NCBI GenBank assembly: GCA_934661005.1
Contig: CAKUIK010000026.1
Location: 1 to 32,529 of the forward strand
Direction of reading: 5' to 3'
Source: an uncultured Slackia sp.
GTDB taxonomy: Bacteria; Actinomycetota; Coriobacteriia; Coriobacteriales; Eggerthellaceae
DNA: 32,529 nt
Within the stretch, counting starts at the first letter, position 1; the number at the start of each line of letters is the position of its first letter. A program made the translations under genes and the position numbers. This document shows, in pieces, positions 15,219 to 22,176 of the stretch. The notes beneath the pieces are model-generated. The model made no database searches. It saw only the letters and a list, made by a program, of their open reading frames with translations, and was not told the origin of the DNA.

Positions 15219-16499
15219 ATGGCTTCTGAACAGGTTCAGAAAAAGGGAGGCTTCCACTACGCCTTCCTGATCGTTGCCGCTGGCATCGCGATCACGTGCA
15301 TCCCGTGTGCTCTGGTATTGAGCTGCGCGGGTATTTACTTCACGCCGGTTTCTAGCTACTTCGGTGTGCCCAAAGCGTCGTTCACGCTGTACTTCTCCAT
15401 CTTGAACCTCGCTATGATGATCATGTTGCCCATCGGCGGCAAGCTTATGTCGAAGATGGACGCGCGCGTAGTTCTCTCTGCTGCTGTTATTATCGACGGC
15501 CTTACGCTTATTGCGATGTCGTTCTTCACTGCGGTTTGGCAGTTCTACATCGCGGGCGTTTTGCTCGGCATTGGCACGGCTCCGCTTATCTATCTGGCTG
15601 TTCCTTCGCTGATTAATGCCTGGTGCAAGAAGAAGGTCGGCTTCTTCATCGGTCTGTGCATGGCTTTCACGGGCATTGGCGGCGTTATTTTCAATCCTAT
15701 TGGCACCGCTCTTATCAACATGGGTCCTGAAGGCTGGCGTACGGGCTACCTGGTGTTCGGCATTATCGTTTTGGTTGTGACCCTTCCGTTCACCGCGCTG
15801 ATCGTTCGCAGCAAACCGTCCGACAAGGGCGTCCAGGCCTATGGCGCCGACGAGGTTTCTGGTGACTCCGGCAAGCCCGCCGCTCCCGAAGTTGGCGTCT
15901 CTGCCGACAAGGCCATGAAGACCGCTGCGTTCTTCGCGCTGGCTGGCTTCTCGTTCCTGATTACCGTGAACCAGACCGTGTACCAGTTCCTGCCCTCTTA
16001 CTGCGCTTCCTTCTCGAACACCGTTCCCGAGATTGCCGCTGTTTCCGGCGTCGTGGCTTCCGCCTGCATGGCTGGCCAGGCAATCGGCAAGGTTATTCTG
16101 GGCGCTGTGAACGACAAGTCGTGCAAGGGCGGTATGGCTCTGGGTATTGGCTCTGGCCTCGTGGGCGTCGTGCTTATGTGGTTCCTGCCTTCCGTGGTTG
16201 CTCTGCTGTTCGTTGGCGCGTTCCTGTTCGGCTTCGTGTATGCCTGCACCACCGTGCAGACCCCGCTGCTCGTTCGCACCACTTTTGGCTCTCGTGACTA
16301 CACCAACATCTACTCTCGCGTGTCGATGGCTGGCACCCTGGGTGGCGTTGTCGCATCCACGTTCTGGGCTTGGGTCGTTGACCTCCCTGGTGGTTTTTCC
16401 ATCATGTTCACGCTTTCCATCGTCTGCATGGTCGCTTGCTTCCTGTTCGGCGTGTTTGCGCTCGGCCAGGGCAAAAAGCTCGAAAAGACCGAGAACTAG
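15219..16499 (+). CDS. MFS carrier, OFA / monocarboxylate-transporter-like
   Basis: 426 residues with twelve predicted membrane helices in two bundles of six, split by a polar loop at about residues 205-235. The N-terminal half (GIYFTPVSSYFGVPKASFTLYFSI) resembles oxalate/formate antiporter and monocarboxylate carriers of the major facilitator superfamily. In this cluster it is the natural uptake system for the hydroxy acid or enoate substrate, or an exchanger of substrate against the reduced product; this is inference from position. The frame is open 27 codons upstream, but the ATG at 15219 follows AAAAGGGGA and starts at the normal cytoplasmic tail. Confidence 0.85.
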   Translation: MASEQVQKKGGFHYAFLIVAAGIAITCIPCALVLSCAGIYFTPVSSYFGVPKASFTLYFSILNLAMMIMLPIGGKLMSKMDARVVLSAAVIIDGLTLIAMSFFTAVWQFYIAGVLLGIGTAPLIYLAVPSLINAWCKKKVGFFIGLCMAFTGIGGVIFNPIGTALINMGPEGWRTGYLVFGIIVLVVTLPFTALIVRSKPSDKGVQAYGADEVSGDSGKPAAPEVGVSADKAMKTAAFFALAGFSFLITVNQTVYQFLPSYCASFSNTVPEIAAVSGVVASACMAGQAIGKVILGAVNDKSCKGGMALGIGSGLVGVVLMWFLPSVVALLFVGAFLFGFVYACTTVQTPLLVRTTFGSRDYTNIYSRVSMAGTLGGVVASTFWAWVVDLPGGFSIMFTLSIVCMVACFLFGVFALGQGKKLEKTEN

Positions 16500-16549
16500 C
16501 CTTTTCTCTCCGTTTCCGTCCGTTGACTCCTTACTGCGGGCGGCAAGCA

Positions 16550-16676
16550 ACCGGCCCTTTCTCGAGGGCCGGTCCCCCAATCGCCTTTGCGCCCAAGCGG
16601 ACAGGGTTCCAAGGCGATCGGGGGGCCGATTTCGGTTGCGCCCCTTGCGACCTCGCCAGCGCGCGGTGGAGGTCGC
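16550..16676. repeat. Run of three hairpins before the first acyl-CoA dehydrogenase gene
   Basis: Hairpin 1: 9-bp perfect arms 16550-16558 and 16565-16573. Hairpin 2: 14-base arms 16574-16587 and 16611-16624 with one mismatch. Hairpin 3: 8-bp perfect arms 16647-16654 and 16669-16676. The first two abut. None is followed by a T-run. The spacer of 270 bases holds no gene. Confidence 0.7.
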
Positions 16677-16769
16677 GACATCACGATTCCGATTTCCCGC
16701 GAATCGAAGCCGCACTCGCGGCGCCAATTCAATTCGAGCTTTGCATACCAATGATGAAGGGATGAAAAG

Positions 16770-17924
16770 ATGGATTTCGCACGCACTGACGAACAAGAGC
16801 TGCTGGTTGAGAGCATCCAGGAGTTTTGCGAGCGCAACCTCGATGAACGCAAGATCGTTGAGATGTTCGACGCCCATGGCATGACCGATGAACTGCTGAA
16901 GGAATACCTTGAAGCGGGTTTCGGCCTTATGGGCATTCCCGAAGAGCTCGGCGGCGTTCCTTGTGACCGCGTGACTCTTGGCGTTTTGACCGAGGAATTC
17001 GCGCACTATGCGGGCAGCATCACGCCGTTTTTGAACAATACGCTGGCCATGTGCGACATGATTGACTTCGGCAGCGAGGAGCAGGTCGCTTTCTGCATGG
17101 AAGAGTACATGAAGACCGGCAAGCCAATCTTCAGCCTGGGCTTCTCTGAGCCGGCAGCAGGTTCTGACAACATGTCGATGACCGCCACCACCAAGAAACA
17201 GGCCGACGGCACCTATATCCTCAACGGCCAGAAGACGTGGGTCACTGCTGGTGAGGCCCTTCCGTATAGCCTGGTCATCGCCAAGAACGAGGATCCCTCG
17301 CACGACAATACCGAAATGACCATGTGGCTCGTTCCGAAAGATCTGCCCGGCGTTTCCACTGCGGGTCTTGGCAAGCGCGGCCAGCAGATCATGCCGTTCT
17401 GCGAGATGTATTTCGACGACGTGGTGCTCACCGAGGACATGATGGTTGGCGAATATGGCGCTGGCTTCAAGAATCTCATGAAGAACTTCGAGATGGAGCG
17501 CTCGCTCATCATCGCACAGTGCCTCGGCTGCGCTCAGGCTTGCATGGATGACGCCGCCGCTTACGTGAACGACCGAATCACTTTCGGCAAGCCGATTTCG
17601 AGCTACCAGCTCATTCAGGAAAAACTTACCGAGATGGAGACGAAACTCATCAACGTGCGCAACATGCTTTATTACGTGTTGTGGCGCATGGACCAGGGCA
17701 TGTCGATTCGTACCGAGTCTGCCTTGCTGAAGCGTTATGGCGCTCGTGCTTGCACCGAGGTGTGCCAGGAAGCTGTTCAGATTTTCGGCGGCCTGGGTTA
17801 TACCACCGAGACGCGCGTCGGCCGTATCGCAAACGACGTTCGCGGCATGCAGATTGCAGGCGGCACCGATGAAATCATGGTTTACATCGCTGGTCGTCAG
17901 CTCGCGAAGAAGTACAAGAAGTAA
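16770..17924 (+). CDS. Acyl-CoA dehydrogenase / enoyl-CoA reductase family flavoprotein
   Basis: 384 residues with the full acyl-CoA dehydrogenase fold: N-terminal helices, the FAD/substrate strand region SLGFSEPAAGSDNMS and LNGQKTWVTAG, and the C-terminal helices with QIFGGLGYTTETRV and RDRITFGK-like VNDRITFGKP. The usual catalytic Glu before GT near the end (YEGT in MCAD) is Gly364 here (AGGTDEIM). A Glu stands instead at residue 243 in FEMERSLIIAQ, the place used by isovaleryl- and long-chain acyl-CoA dehydrogenases, so the enzyme should be active. In this cluster it would reduce the enoyl-CoA made by the dehydratase. Family members work with electron-transfer flavoprotein, but no etfAB is in the window. 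A GAAGGGA ribosome site precedes the ATG. Confidence 0.9.
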   Translation: MDFARTDEQELLVESIQEFCERNLDERKIVEMFDAHGMTDELLKEYLEAGFGLMGIPEELGGVPCDRVTLGVLTEEFAHYAGSITPFLNNTLAMCDMIDFGSEEQVAFCMEEYMKTGKPIFSLGFSEPAAGSDNMSMTATTKKQADGTYILNGQKTWVTAGEALPYSLVIAKNEDPSHDNTEMTMWLVPKDLPGVSTAGLGKRGQQIMPFCEMYFDDVVLTEDMMVGEYGAGFKNLMKNFEMERSLIIAQCLGCAQACMDDAAAYVNDRITFGKPISSYQLIQEKLTEMETKLINVRNMLYYVLWRMDQGMSIRTESALLKRYGARACTEVCQEAVQIFGGLGYTTETRVGRIANDVRGMQIAGGTDEIMVYIAGRQLAKKYKK

Positions 17925-17945
17925 TCGAATCTCGTCCGGCGGGGC

Positions 17946-18279
17946 GCGCGGGCTAAGTCGGGCGTCGCACTCGTGGGCACAGCGGACTACCGTTCGCTGC
18001 GCTCACTATGCGTCCGCTTGGCGGTGTTTCATTTTGAAATGAAATTCAGAAATGAACACCGACGCCCTCGATTGCGCCGCCCGACTTAGCCCGCGCCGAA
18101 CGCCCGCGATGGTTGCTTCCGCCCGGCGTACTCGCCTGCGGCCACCCCTTCTGGGCCGTCTGCGCTCTATCTTCTTTCTATTCTGCAGTTAAGCGCAGCC
18201 AGACGAGCGCATAGTGAGCGAAGCGAACGGTAGCGAGTCGTGGCCACGGAAGGGGCGGCCGCAGGCGAATACGCCGGGC
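17946..18279. repeat. Three long inverted repeats in interlocked order
   Basis: Stem A: 17946-17964 with 18078-18096, 19 bp perfect. Stem B: 17987-18012 with 18208-18233, 26 bp with one mismatch. Stem C: 18121-18151 with 18249-18279, 31 bp with two mismatches. The order A-B-A'-C-B'-C' means B crosses both A and C. Smaller hairpins also fit inside (17981-17987 with 18013-18019 region; CTGCGCT 18160-18166 with AGCGCAG 18192-18198; 18022-18034 with 18051-18061, imperfect). It fills nearly the whole 393-base spacer before the activator gene. No gene is visible in it. Confidence 0.85.
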
Positions 18280-18317
18280 GCTGGGTGATTTGGGGAAAGA
18301 CGAAATGGGGGAGTGTC

Positions 18318-19172
18318 ATGTTCTTTCTTGGCATCGATATTGGCTCCACGGCTTCAAAGTGCGTCGTGGTGAACGCCGAAGGCGAAATCGTCGGCAAAGG
18401 CTTGTACGGGTCGGGCGCCGGCACGAATGGGCCGAAGACGGCAATCGACGCCGCGCTTACGAAAGCTGGAATCTCTATCAAGAGCGTCGCCTATTCCTGT
18501 GCGACGGGCTATGGCCGCAATTTGCTCGATTGGGCCGACATGACGCTTTCCGAGCTTTCGTGCCACGCGAAGGGCGCCGGCATGCTTTTCCCCACGGCGA
18601 AAACGGTGATTGATATCGGCGGTCAAGATGCCAAGGTGCTTCGCATTGGCGACGGAGGCCGCTTGGAAAACTTCGCCATGAACGACAAATGCGCTGCTGG
18701 TACCGGCCGTTTCCTCGACGTGATGGCGGGCGTATTCCAGTGCAAGGTGTCTGATCTTCAAGATTTCGATGCACAATCCACGAAGGTCGCAAGCATTTCC
18801 TCAACCTGTACGGTCTTTGCCGAATCGGAAGTCATTTCAAAGCTCGCATCTGGCGAGCAGATTGCCGACATTGTCGCGGGCATTCATGAGTCGGTTGCCG
18901 AGCGTACGGCAGGCCTTGCAAAGCGCGTGGGCATTGCGCCCGAGGTCGCCATGACGGGCGGCGTTGCGTTGAACGAGGGCCTTCGCAATCGCCTGTCTCG
19001 AAAAATTGGCCATCCCATTCTTGTTTCGCGGCTTGCGCAGTTCAACGGTGCTTTGGGCGCCGCGCTTACGGCCCGTGAAGCTTTTCTGAAAAACGCCCCC
19101 GCAATTGACGTCGAGGAACCTCGTCGCGAGGGTCCTGCGTGCTGCGAAGGTTGTGGCGGCGATGCTCGCTAG
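18318..19172 (+). CDS. Activator ATPase of 2-hydroxyacyl-CoA dehydratase (HgdC/HadI/FldI-like)
   Basis: 284-residue member of the BadF/BadG/BcrA/HgdC family. It is a homodimer with one [4Fe-4S] cluster that uses ATP to push a low-potential electron into the dehydratase. The ASKHA ATPase fold shows FLGIDIGSTASKC at the start, VIDIGGQDAK in the middle and MTGGVALNEG later. The bridging cluster cysteines are Cys125 (NDKCAAGTGRF) and Cys164 (SSTCTVFAESEV). Typical activators have about 260-270 residues; this one has an extra tail with Cys275, Cys276 and Cys279. The frame opens 26 codons earlier, but the ATG at 18318 follows GGGGGAG and starts at the domain. It lies after an acyl-CoA dehydrogenase gene rather than beside its dehydratase, with a large inverted-repeat region before it. 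Confidence 0.93.
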   Translation: MFFLGIDIGSTASKCVVVNAEGEIVGKGLYGSGAGTNGPKTAIDAALTKAGISIKSVAYSCATGYGRNLLDWADMTLSELSCHAKGAGMLFPTAKTVIDIGGQDAKVLRIGDGGRLENFAMNDKCAAGTGRFLDVMAGVFQCKVSDLQDFDAQSTKVASISSTCTVFAESEVISKLASGEQIADIVAGIHESVAERTAGLAKRVGIAPEVAMTGGVALNEGLRNRLSRKIGHPILVSRLAQFNGALGAALTAREAFLKNAPAIDVEEPRREGPACCEGCGGDAR

Positions 19173-20745
19173 GACTATGCGCGGCGCGCCTGCGCAGCCC
19201 CTTTCGGCCCCGTGGGGAAAGCCCACACTTGCCGGCGCTATTCGCCATGGCTATGAGTCGAATGGCACGAAGCGTATGGCTGTGAGTATGTCGACGAGCG
19301 TCACCTATGGCGAGGCGTACCACGGCGCGAATGCGCTTGCCCGCTATTGGCGCGATGCGTGCGGCATAACGCAGGCGAGCACCATTGCCATTTGCGCGCC
19401 CAACGACGTGAATTTCCCCATCGTTATGGCTGCGTGCGAAATGCTTGGGTGCCGCCTCGTGCTGTATTCGCATGCGTACGCGAAAGACGATATCGTTCGA
19501 TGCTCGAAACTCGTGCACCCCGATCTTTACATTATGTCGACCGAGGCCGCGTGCCGCATGGTACATGCCACGTTCCCCGACGCGTGCGTAATGTCGATTG
19601 GCATTCCTTACGGTTCTTTTCCTTCCATTGTCGACGCGATGCGCCGTGGCAATTCCGAGCCTCTTGAAAACGAATGCGATGATTTCGATTTGGTCGTGTT
19701 CTCTTCTGGATCGACCGGGATGCCGAAGGCCATCGTTGTGGCTGCTTCGTCGTTCGCGCGCAATGGTTTTCAGTTGCAGCGTGGTTTTTCCATCGTGGAA
19801 TCTGACGTAGTATTCGTTCCCGTGCCGCTTTTCCATGTGTTTGGCCTGGTGGGCACGTATGCGACGATTCTATCGGGCGCCACGTTGGCGACGTTGGTGA
19901 AATATCGCCCACAGACGGCTTTGGCGTTTTTGCATGATGTGCGTGCCACGATTCACATGGGCGTCTCTACCATGTTCGTACGTGAGCTGCGTCTTGCCAC
20001 GGGCAATGCGTGGAATCTTTCGGGCCTTCGCGCCGGTCTTGTTGCGGGTGCGAGTTGCCCCGAATCGGTAGTGCTTGAATTCGAGCGTCGCTTCGGCTGT
20101 CGCATCATACAGAGTTATGGCATGAGCGAAACTGCTGCCACGCTCACGGTAACGCCGCTGTCGATGGATGCGAAAGGTCGTTGCGAAACGGTGGGAACGC
20201 TCGTTGACGGGGCAGAGGTGAAGCTGGCCGATGGCACGAACGAAATCTTGGTGAAATCGCCATCGCTCATGCGCGGCGTCATCGATTCATCGGGCGAATT
20301 GAAGCTCGACCTCGACGACGAGGGCTATTTCCATTCGGGTGATGTTGGGTCGATTGACGAAGCTGGCATGCTTTCCATCACGGGACGCATCAAAGATATG
20401 ATTATTCGCGGCGGCATCAACATTTTCCCCGCTGAAGTCGAGCGCGTGTATTCCTCGAATGACGTCGTGGCCGATTGCTGCGTTGTTGGATATCCCGATC
20501 CCGAGCTGGGCGAGCGTACGTGTCTGTGCGTCATTCCCAAGCCTGAGGTCGAAATGACTACGTTTGAAATGCGCGAATTCGCGAAGGGCAAAGTTGAGAA
20601 ATGCAAGATTCCCGATACGGTGCTCAAGATGGACGATTTCCCGCATTTAGGCAATGGTAAGATTGACAAGCGTGCCTTGCGCGCCCATGTTGAAGACTTG
20701 TTTGGGTCGATTGGAAGGTTCCGCACGGCTAGGAATGCGCGGTGA
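19162..20745 (+). CDS. Acyl-CoA synthetase (AMP-forming, ANL superfamily)
   Basis: 527 residues. The ATP loop is SSGSTGMPKA (181-190), followed by SYGMSETAATLT, HSGDVGSID, GRIKDMIIRGGINIFPAEVE and the C-terminal catalytic lysine region GNGKIDKRAL. These make it a carboxylate-CoA ligase; the substrate is unknown. The Had/Fld model systems rely on a CoA-transferase, so a ligase here would prime the cycle or admit acids from outside. The start is uncertain: the ATG at 19162 has GAAGG eleven bases before it and overlaps the activator gene by 11 nt; an ATG at 19177 and a GTG at 19105 are alternatives. The stop overlaps the next start. The N-terminal 20 residues are not conserved in type. Confidence 0.88.
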   Translation: MLARTMRGAPAQPLSAPWGKPTLAGAIRHGYESNGTKRMAVSMSTSVTYGEAYHGANALARYWRDACGITQASTIAICAPNDVNFPIVMAACEMLGCRLVLYSHAYAKDDIVRCSKLVHPDLYIMSTEAACRMVHATFPDACVMSIGIPYGSFPSIVDAMRRGNSEPLENECDDFDLVVFSSGSTGMPKAIVVAASSFARNGFQLQRGFSIVESDVVFVPVPLFHVFGLVGTYATILSGATLATLVKYRPQTALAFLHDVRATIHMGVSTMFVRELRLATGNAWNLSGLRAGLVAGASCPESVVLEFERRFGCRIIQSYGMSETAATLTVTPLSMDAKGRCETVGTLVDGAEVKLADGTNEILVKSPSLMRGVIDSSGELKLDLDDEGYFHSGDVGSIDEAGMLSITGRIKDMIIRGGINIFPAEVERVYSSNDVVADCCVVGYPDPELGERTCLCVIPKPEVEMTTFEMREFAKGKVEKCKIPDTVLKMDDFPHLGNGKIDKRALRAHVEDLFGSIGRFRTARNAR

Positions 20746-21935
20746 TAGCAATGGGAATGTATGAAGAGAACGCTCACGCTGTAGAGGTGGTCGACGCGTT
20801 TGCGAAAAAATATCTGACGGAAGAAAACGTACGTCAGTGGATTAAATCGCGTGGCGTGCCAAGGTCGGTGTATCAAGATTTTTACGCGAGCGAGCTTGGC
20901 TCATATGTGAAGCCCTCCAATATTGGCGGTAAGAAGTGTGGCTTCGTCGAACGCGCCGCGGTTATTGCGCGCCTTACCGAGCATGCGGGCGCAACGTTGC
21001 CGTTTTTGTCCGACATGATTTCCATGGCGCTCATGTCCACCATGCGCGAGCTTTCTCAGGAAGAGATAACGCATGATTTCATGGTGCGCAACGGCCGTGT
21101 ATCATTCTCTCAGGCATTCACCGAGGCGAACGCCGGCACCGATGCGTCGGCCGTGAAAACCACGGTGTCGCTTGAAGACGGCGGCATTTATTTGGATGGG
21201 CGCAAATCGTTCGTGTCGAACGGGCAGTTCGCGCCCGAGACGCTCGTGCTTGCGAGCGACCCGATGTTCGGCGGCGCCGATGGTGGCTTCTCGTTGTGGC
21301 TCGTGCCGCTTTCTCGCCCGGGCATTGCAACGTACCCACTCAACGCGGTCGGTCAAGAAATGCTTTCGGCTGCTGCAATCGAATTCCATCACGTGCGCTT
21401 GGCTCCTGAATGGCAAATCCAAACCGAGGGACGCCTCGACTCTATGCTGAAACGCCAATATGAGCTCGGCCGCATTCTTGTATGCGCCTCCTCCTTCGGT
21501 TTGGCGTGCGCTGCGTTCAACGATGCCGCGAAGCATGCCGCGACGCATATGGTGAAGGGGCGCTTGCTCGCGAGCATTCCGCAGGTGCAAGAGAAGCTTA
21601 CGAATATGCAAATTAAGCTGCGCTCCATGCAGGCGCTTATTGTGGATGCCGCGAATTCTGCCGACCAGAATGGCGAAGCGGGCGAGAGCCTGTCGCATTT
21701 GGATTCGGCCCTCATGAAGTACTACGTGCCGAAAGCGGCGACCGAGGTCGCTGACGACGCCATGCAGATTTTCGGCGCTATGGGGTATACCGACGAAACG
21801 CGTGTGAGCCGTATTTGGCGCGATTGCCGAGGCAATCAGCTCGCCCAAGGCAGCGATGACATTATGGCCCACGTGGCGGCGAAATTCATCATGGCCGAAT
21901 TCATGCAGCCCGAATATGAAACGGAGGAGCTGTAG
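20742..21935 (+). CDS. Second acyl-CoA dehydrogenase-family protein, catalytic Glu apparently absent
   Basis: 397 residues with the acyl-CoA dehydrogenase fold: SFSQAFTEANAGTDAS, YLDGRKSFVSNG, and MQIFGAMGYTDETRVSRIWRD near the end. The place of the catalytic Glu before GT is Gln369 (LAQGSDDIM), and the alternative site used by isovaleryl-type enzymes is Gly243 (YELGRILVCAS), as in short-chain enzymes that rely on the first site. Glu241 is two residues away. The protein may use another base, act only as a reductase, or pair with the first dehydrogenase as a non-catalytic subunit. The GTG at 20742 (AGGA seven bases upstream) overlaps the synthetase stop; the ATG at 20751 is an alternative. It is the last gene of the cluster. 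Confidence 0.88.
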   Translation: MIAMGMYEENAHAVEVVDAFAKKYLTEENVRQWIKSRGVPRSVYQDFYASELGSYVKPSNIGGKKCGFVERAAVIARLTEHAGATLPFLSDMISMALMSTMRELSQEEITHDFMVRNGRVSFSQAFTEANAGTDASAVKTTVSLEDGGIYLDGRKSFVSNGQFAPETLVLASDPMFGGADGGFSLWLVPLSRPGIATYPLNAVGQEMLSAAAIEFHHVRLAPEWQIQTEGRLDSMLKRQYELGRILVCASSFGLACAAFNDAAKHAATHMVKGRLLASIPQVQEKLTNMQIKLRSMQALIVDAANSADQNGEAGESLSHLDSALMKYYVPKAATEVADDAMQIFGAMGYTDETRVSRIWRDCRGNQLAQGSDDIMAHVAAKFIMAEFMQPEYETEEL

Positions 21936-21972
21936 CCCTTCTTTAAGGTTGCCTCGAATCCGAGTGCTTCGT

Positions 21973-22009
21973 AAACCTGCTCAATGCTCGTAGCATTAGC
22001 AGGTTTTTT
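21973..22009 (+). terminator. Rho-independent terminator of the acyl-CoA cluster
   Basis: A stem of 15 bp with one bulged base (21973-21987 region with 21991-22006), a 3-nt CGT loop and six T at 22004-22009. It begins about 40 bases after the last stop codon. The loop and most of the stem match the TetR terminator at 10259-10294. Confidence 0.9.
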
Positions 22010-22096
22010 GCTTTATGTCGCGTCAAACTCGCAATGAGGGGCCCATGTGCCCCAACCGCTCGCCGTGTAGCTTATGCACAAATAGAACCCCAGCGG

Positions 22097-22124
22097 TTAC
22101 ATTTCGCTCCATTTCACTATAGTG
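22097..22124 (+). promoter_or_regulatory. Candidate promoter and dyad before the ech operon
   Basis: TTACAT (22097-22102) and TATAGT (22118-22123) with a 15-base spacer, which is short. The -10 lies in a perfect 10-base palindrome CACTATAGTG (22115-22124) that could also be a repressor site. The start codon is 53 bases downstream. Confidence 0.35.
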
Positions 22125-22176
22125 ATATGCGGCGGGTAGCAATTCCCGCTTGTTTTATCGCTAGGCAGGAGTGCTT

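Noticed and set aside
15018..17303. 761-codon minus-strand frame across the carrier and dehydrogenase genes
   Set aside because: Covers parts of three well-supported plus-strand genes and their spacers, has a low-complexity product and no family match.
16770..17924. Calling the first acyl-CoA dehydrogenase inactive because its YEGT-type Glu is Gly
   Set aside because: Glu243 lies at the alternative base position used by isovaleryl- and long-chain-type enzymes, so loss of activity is not implied.
17925..18317. Coding gene or tRNA/ncRNA gene in the spacer before the activator
   Set aside because: Open frames here are short and read across the inverted repeats; no tRNA cloverleaf or T-loop consensus was seen. 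A structured RNA remains possible but is not called as a gene.
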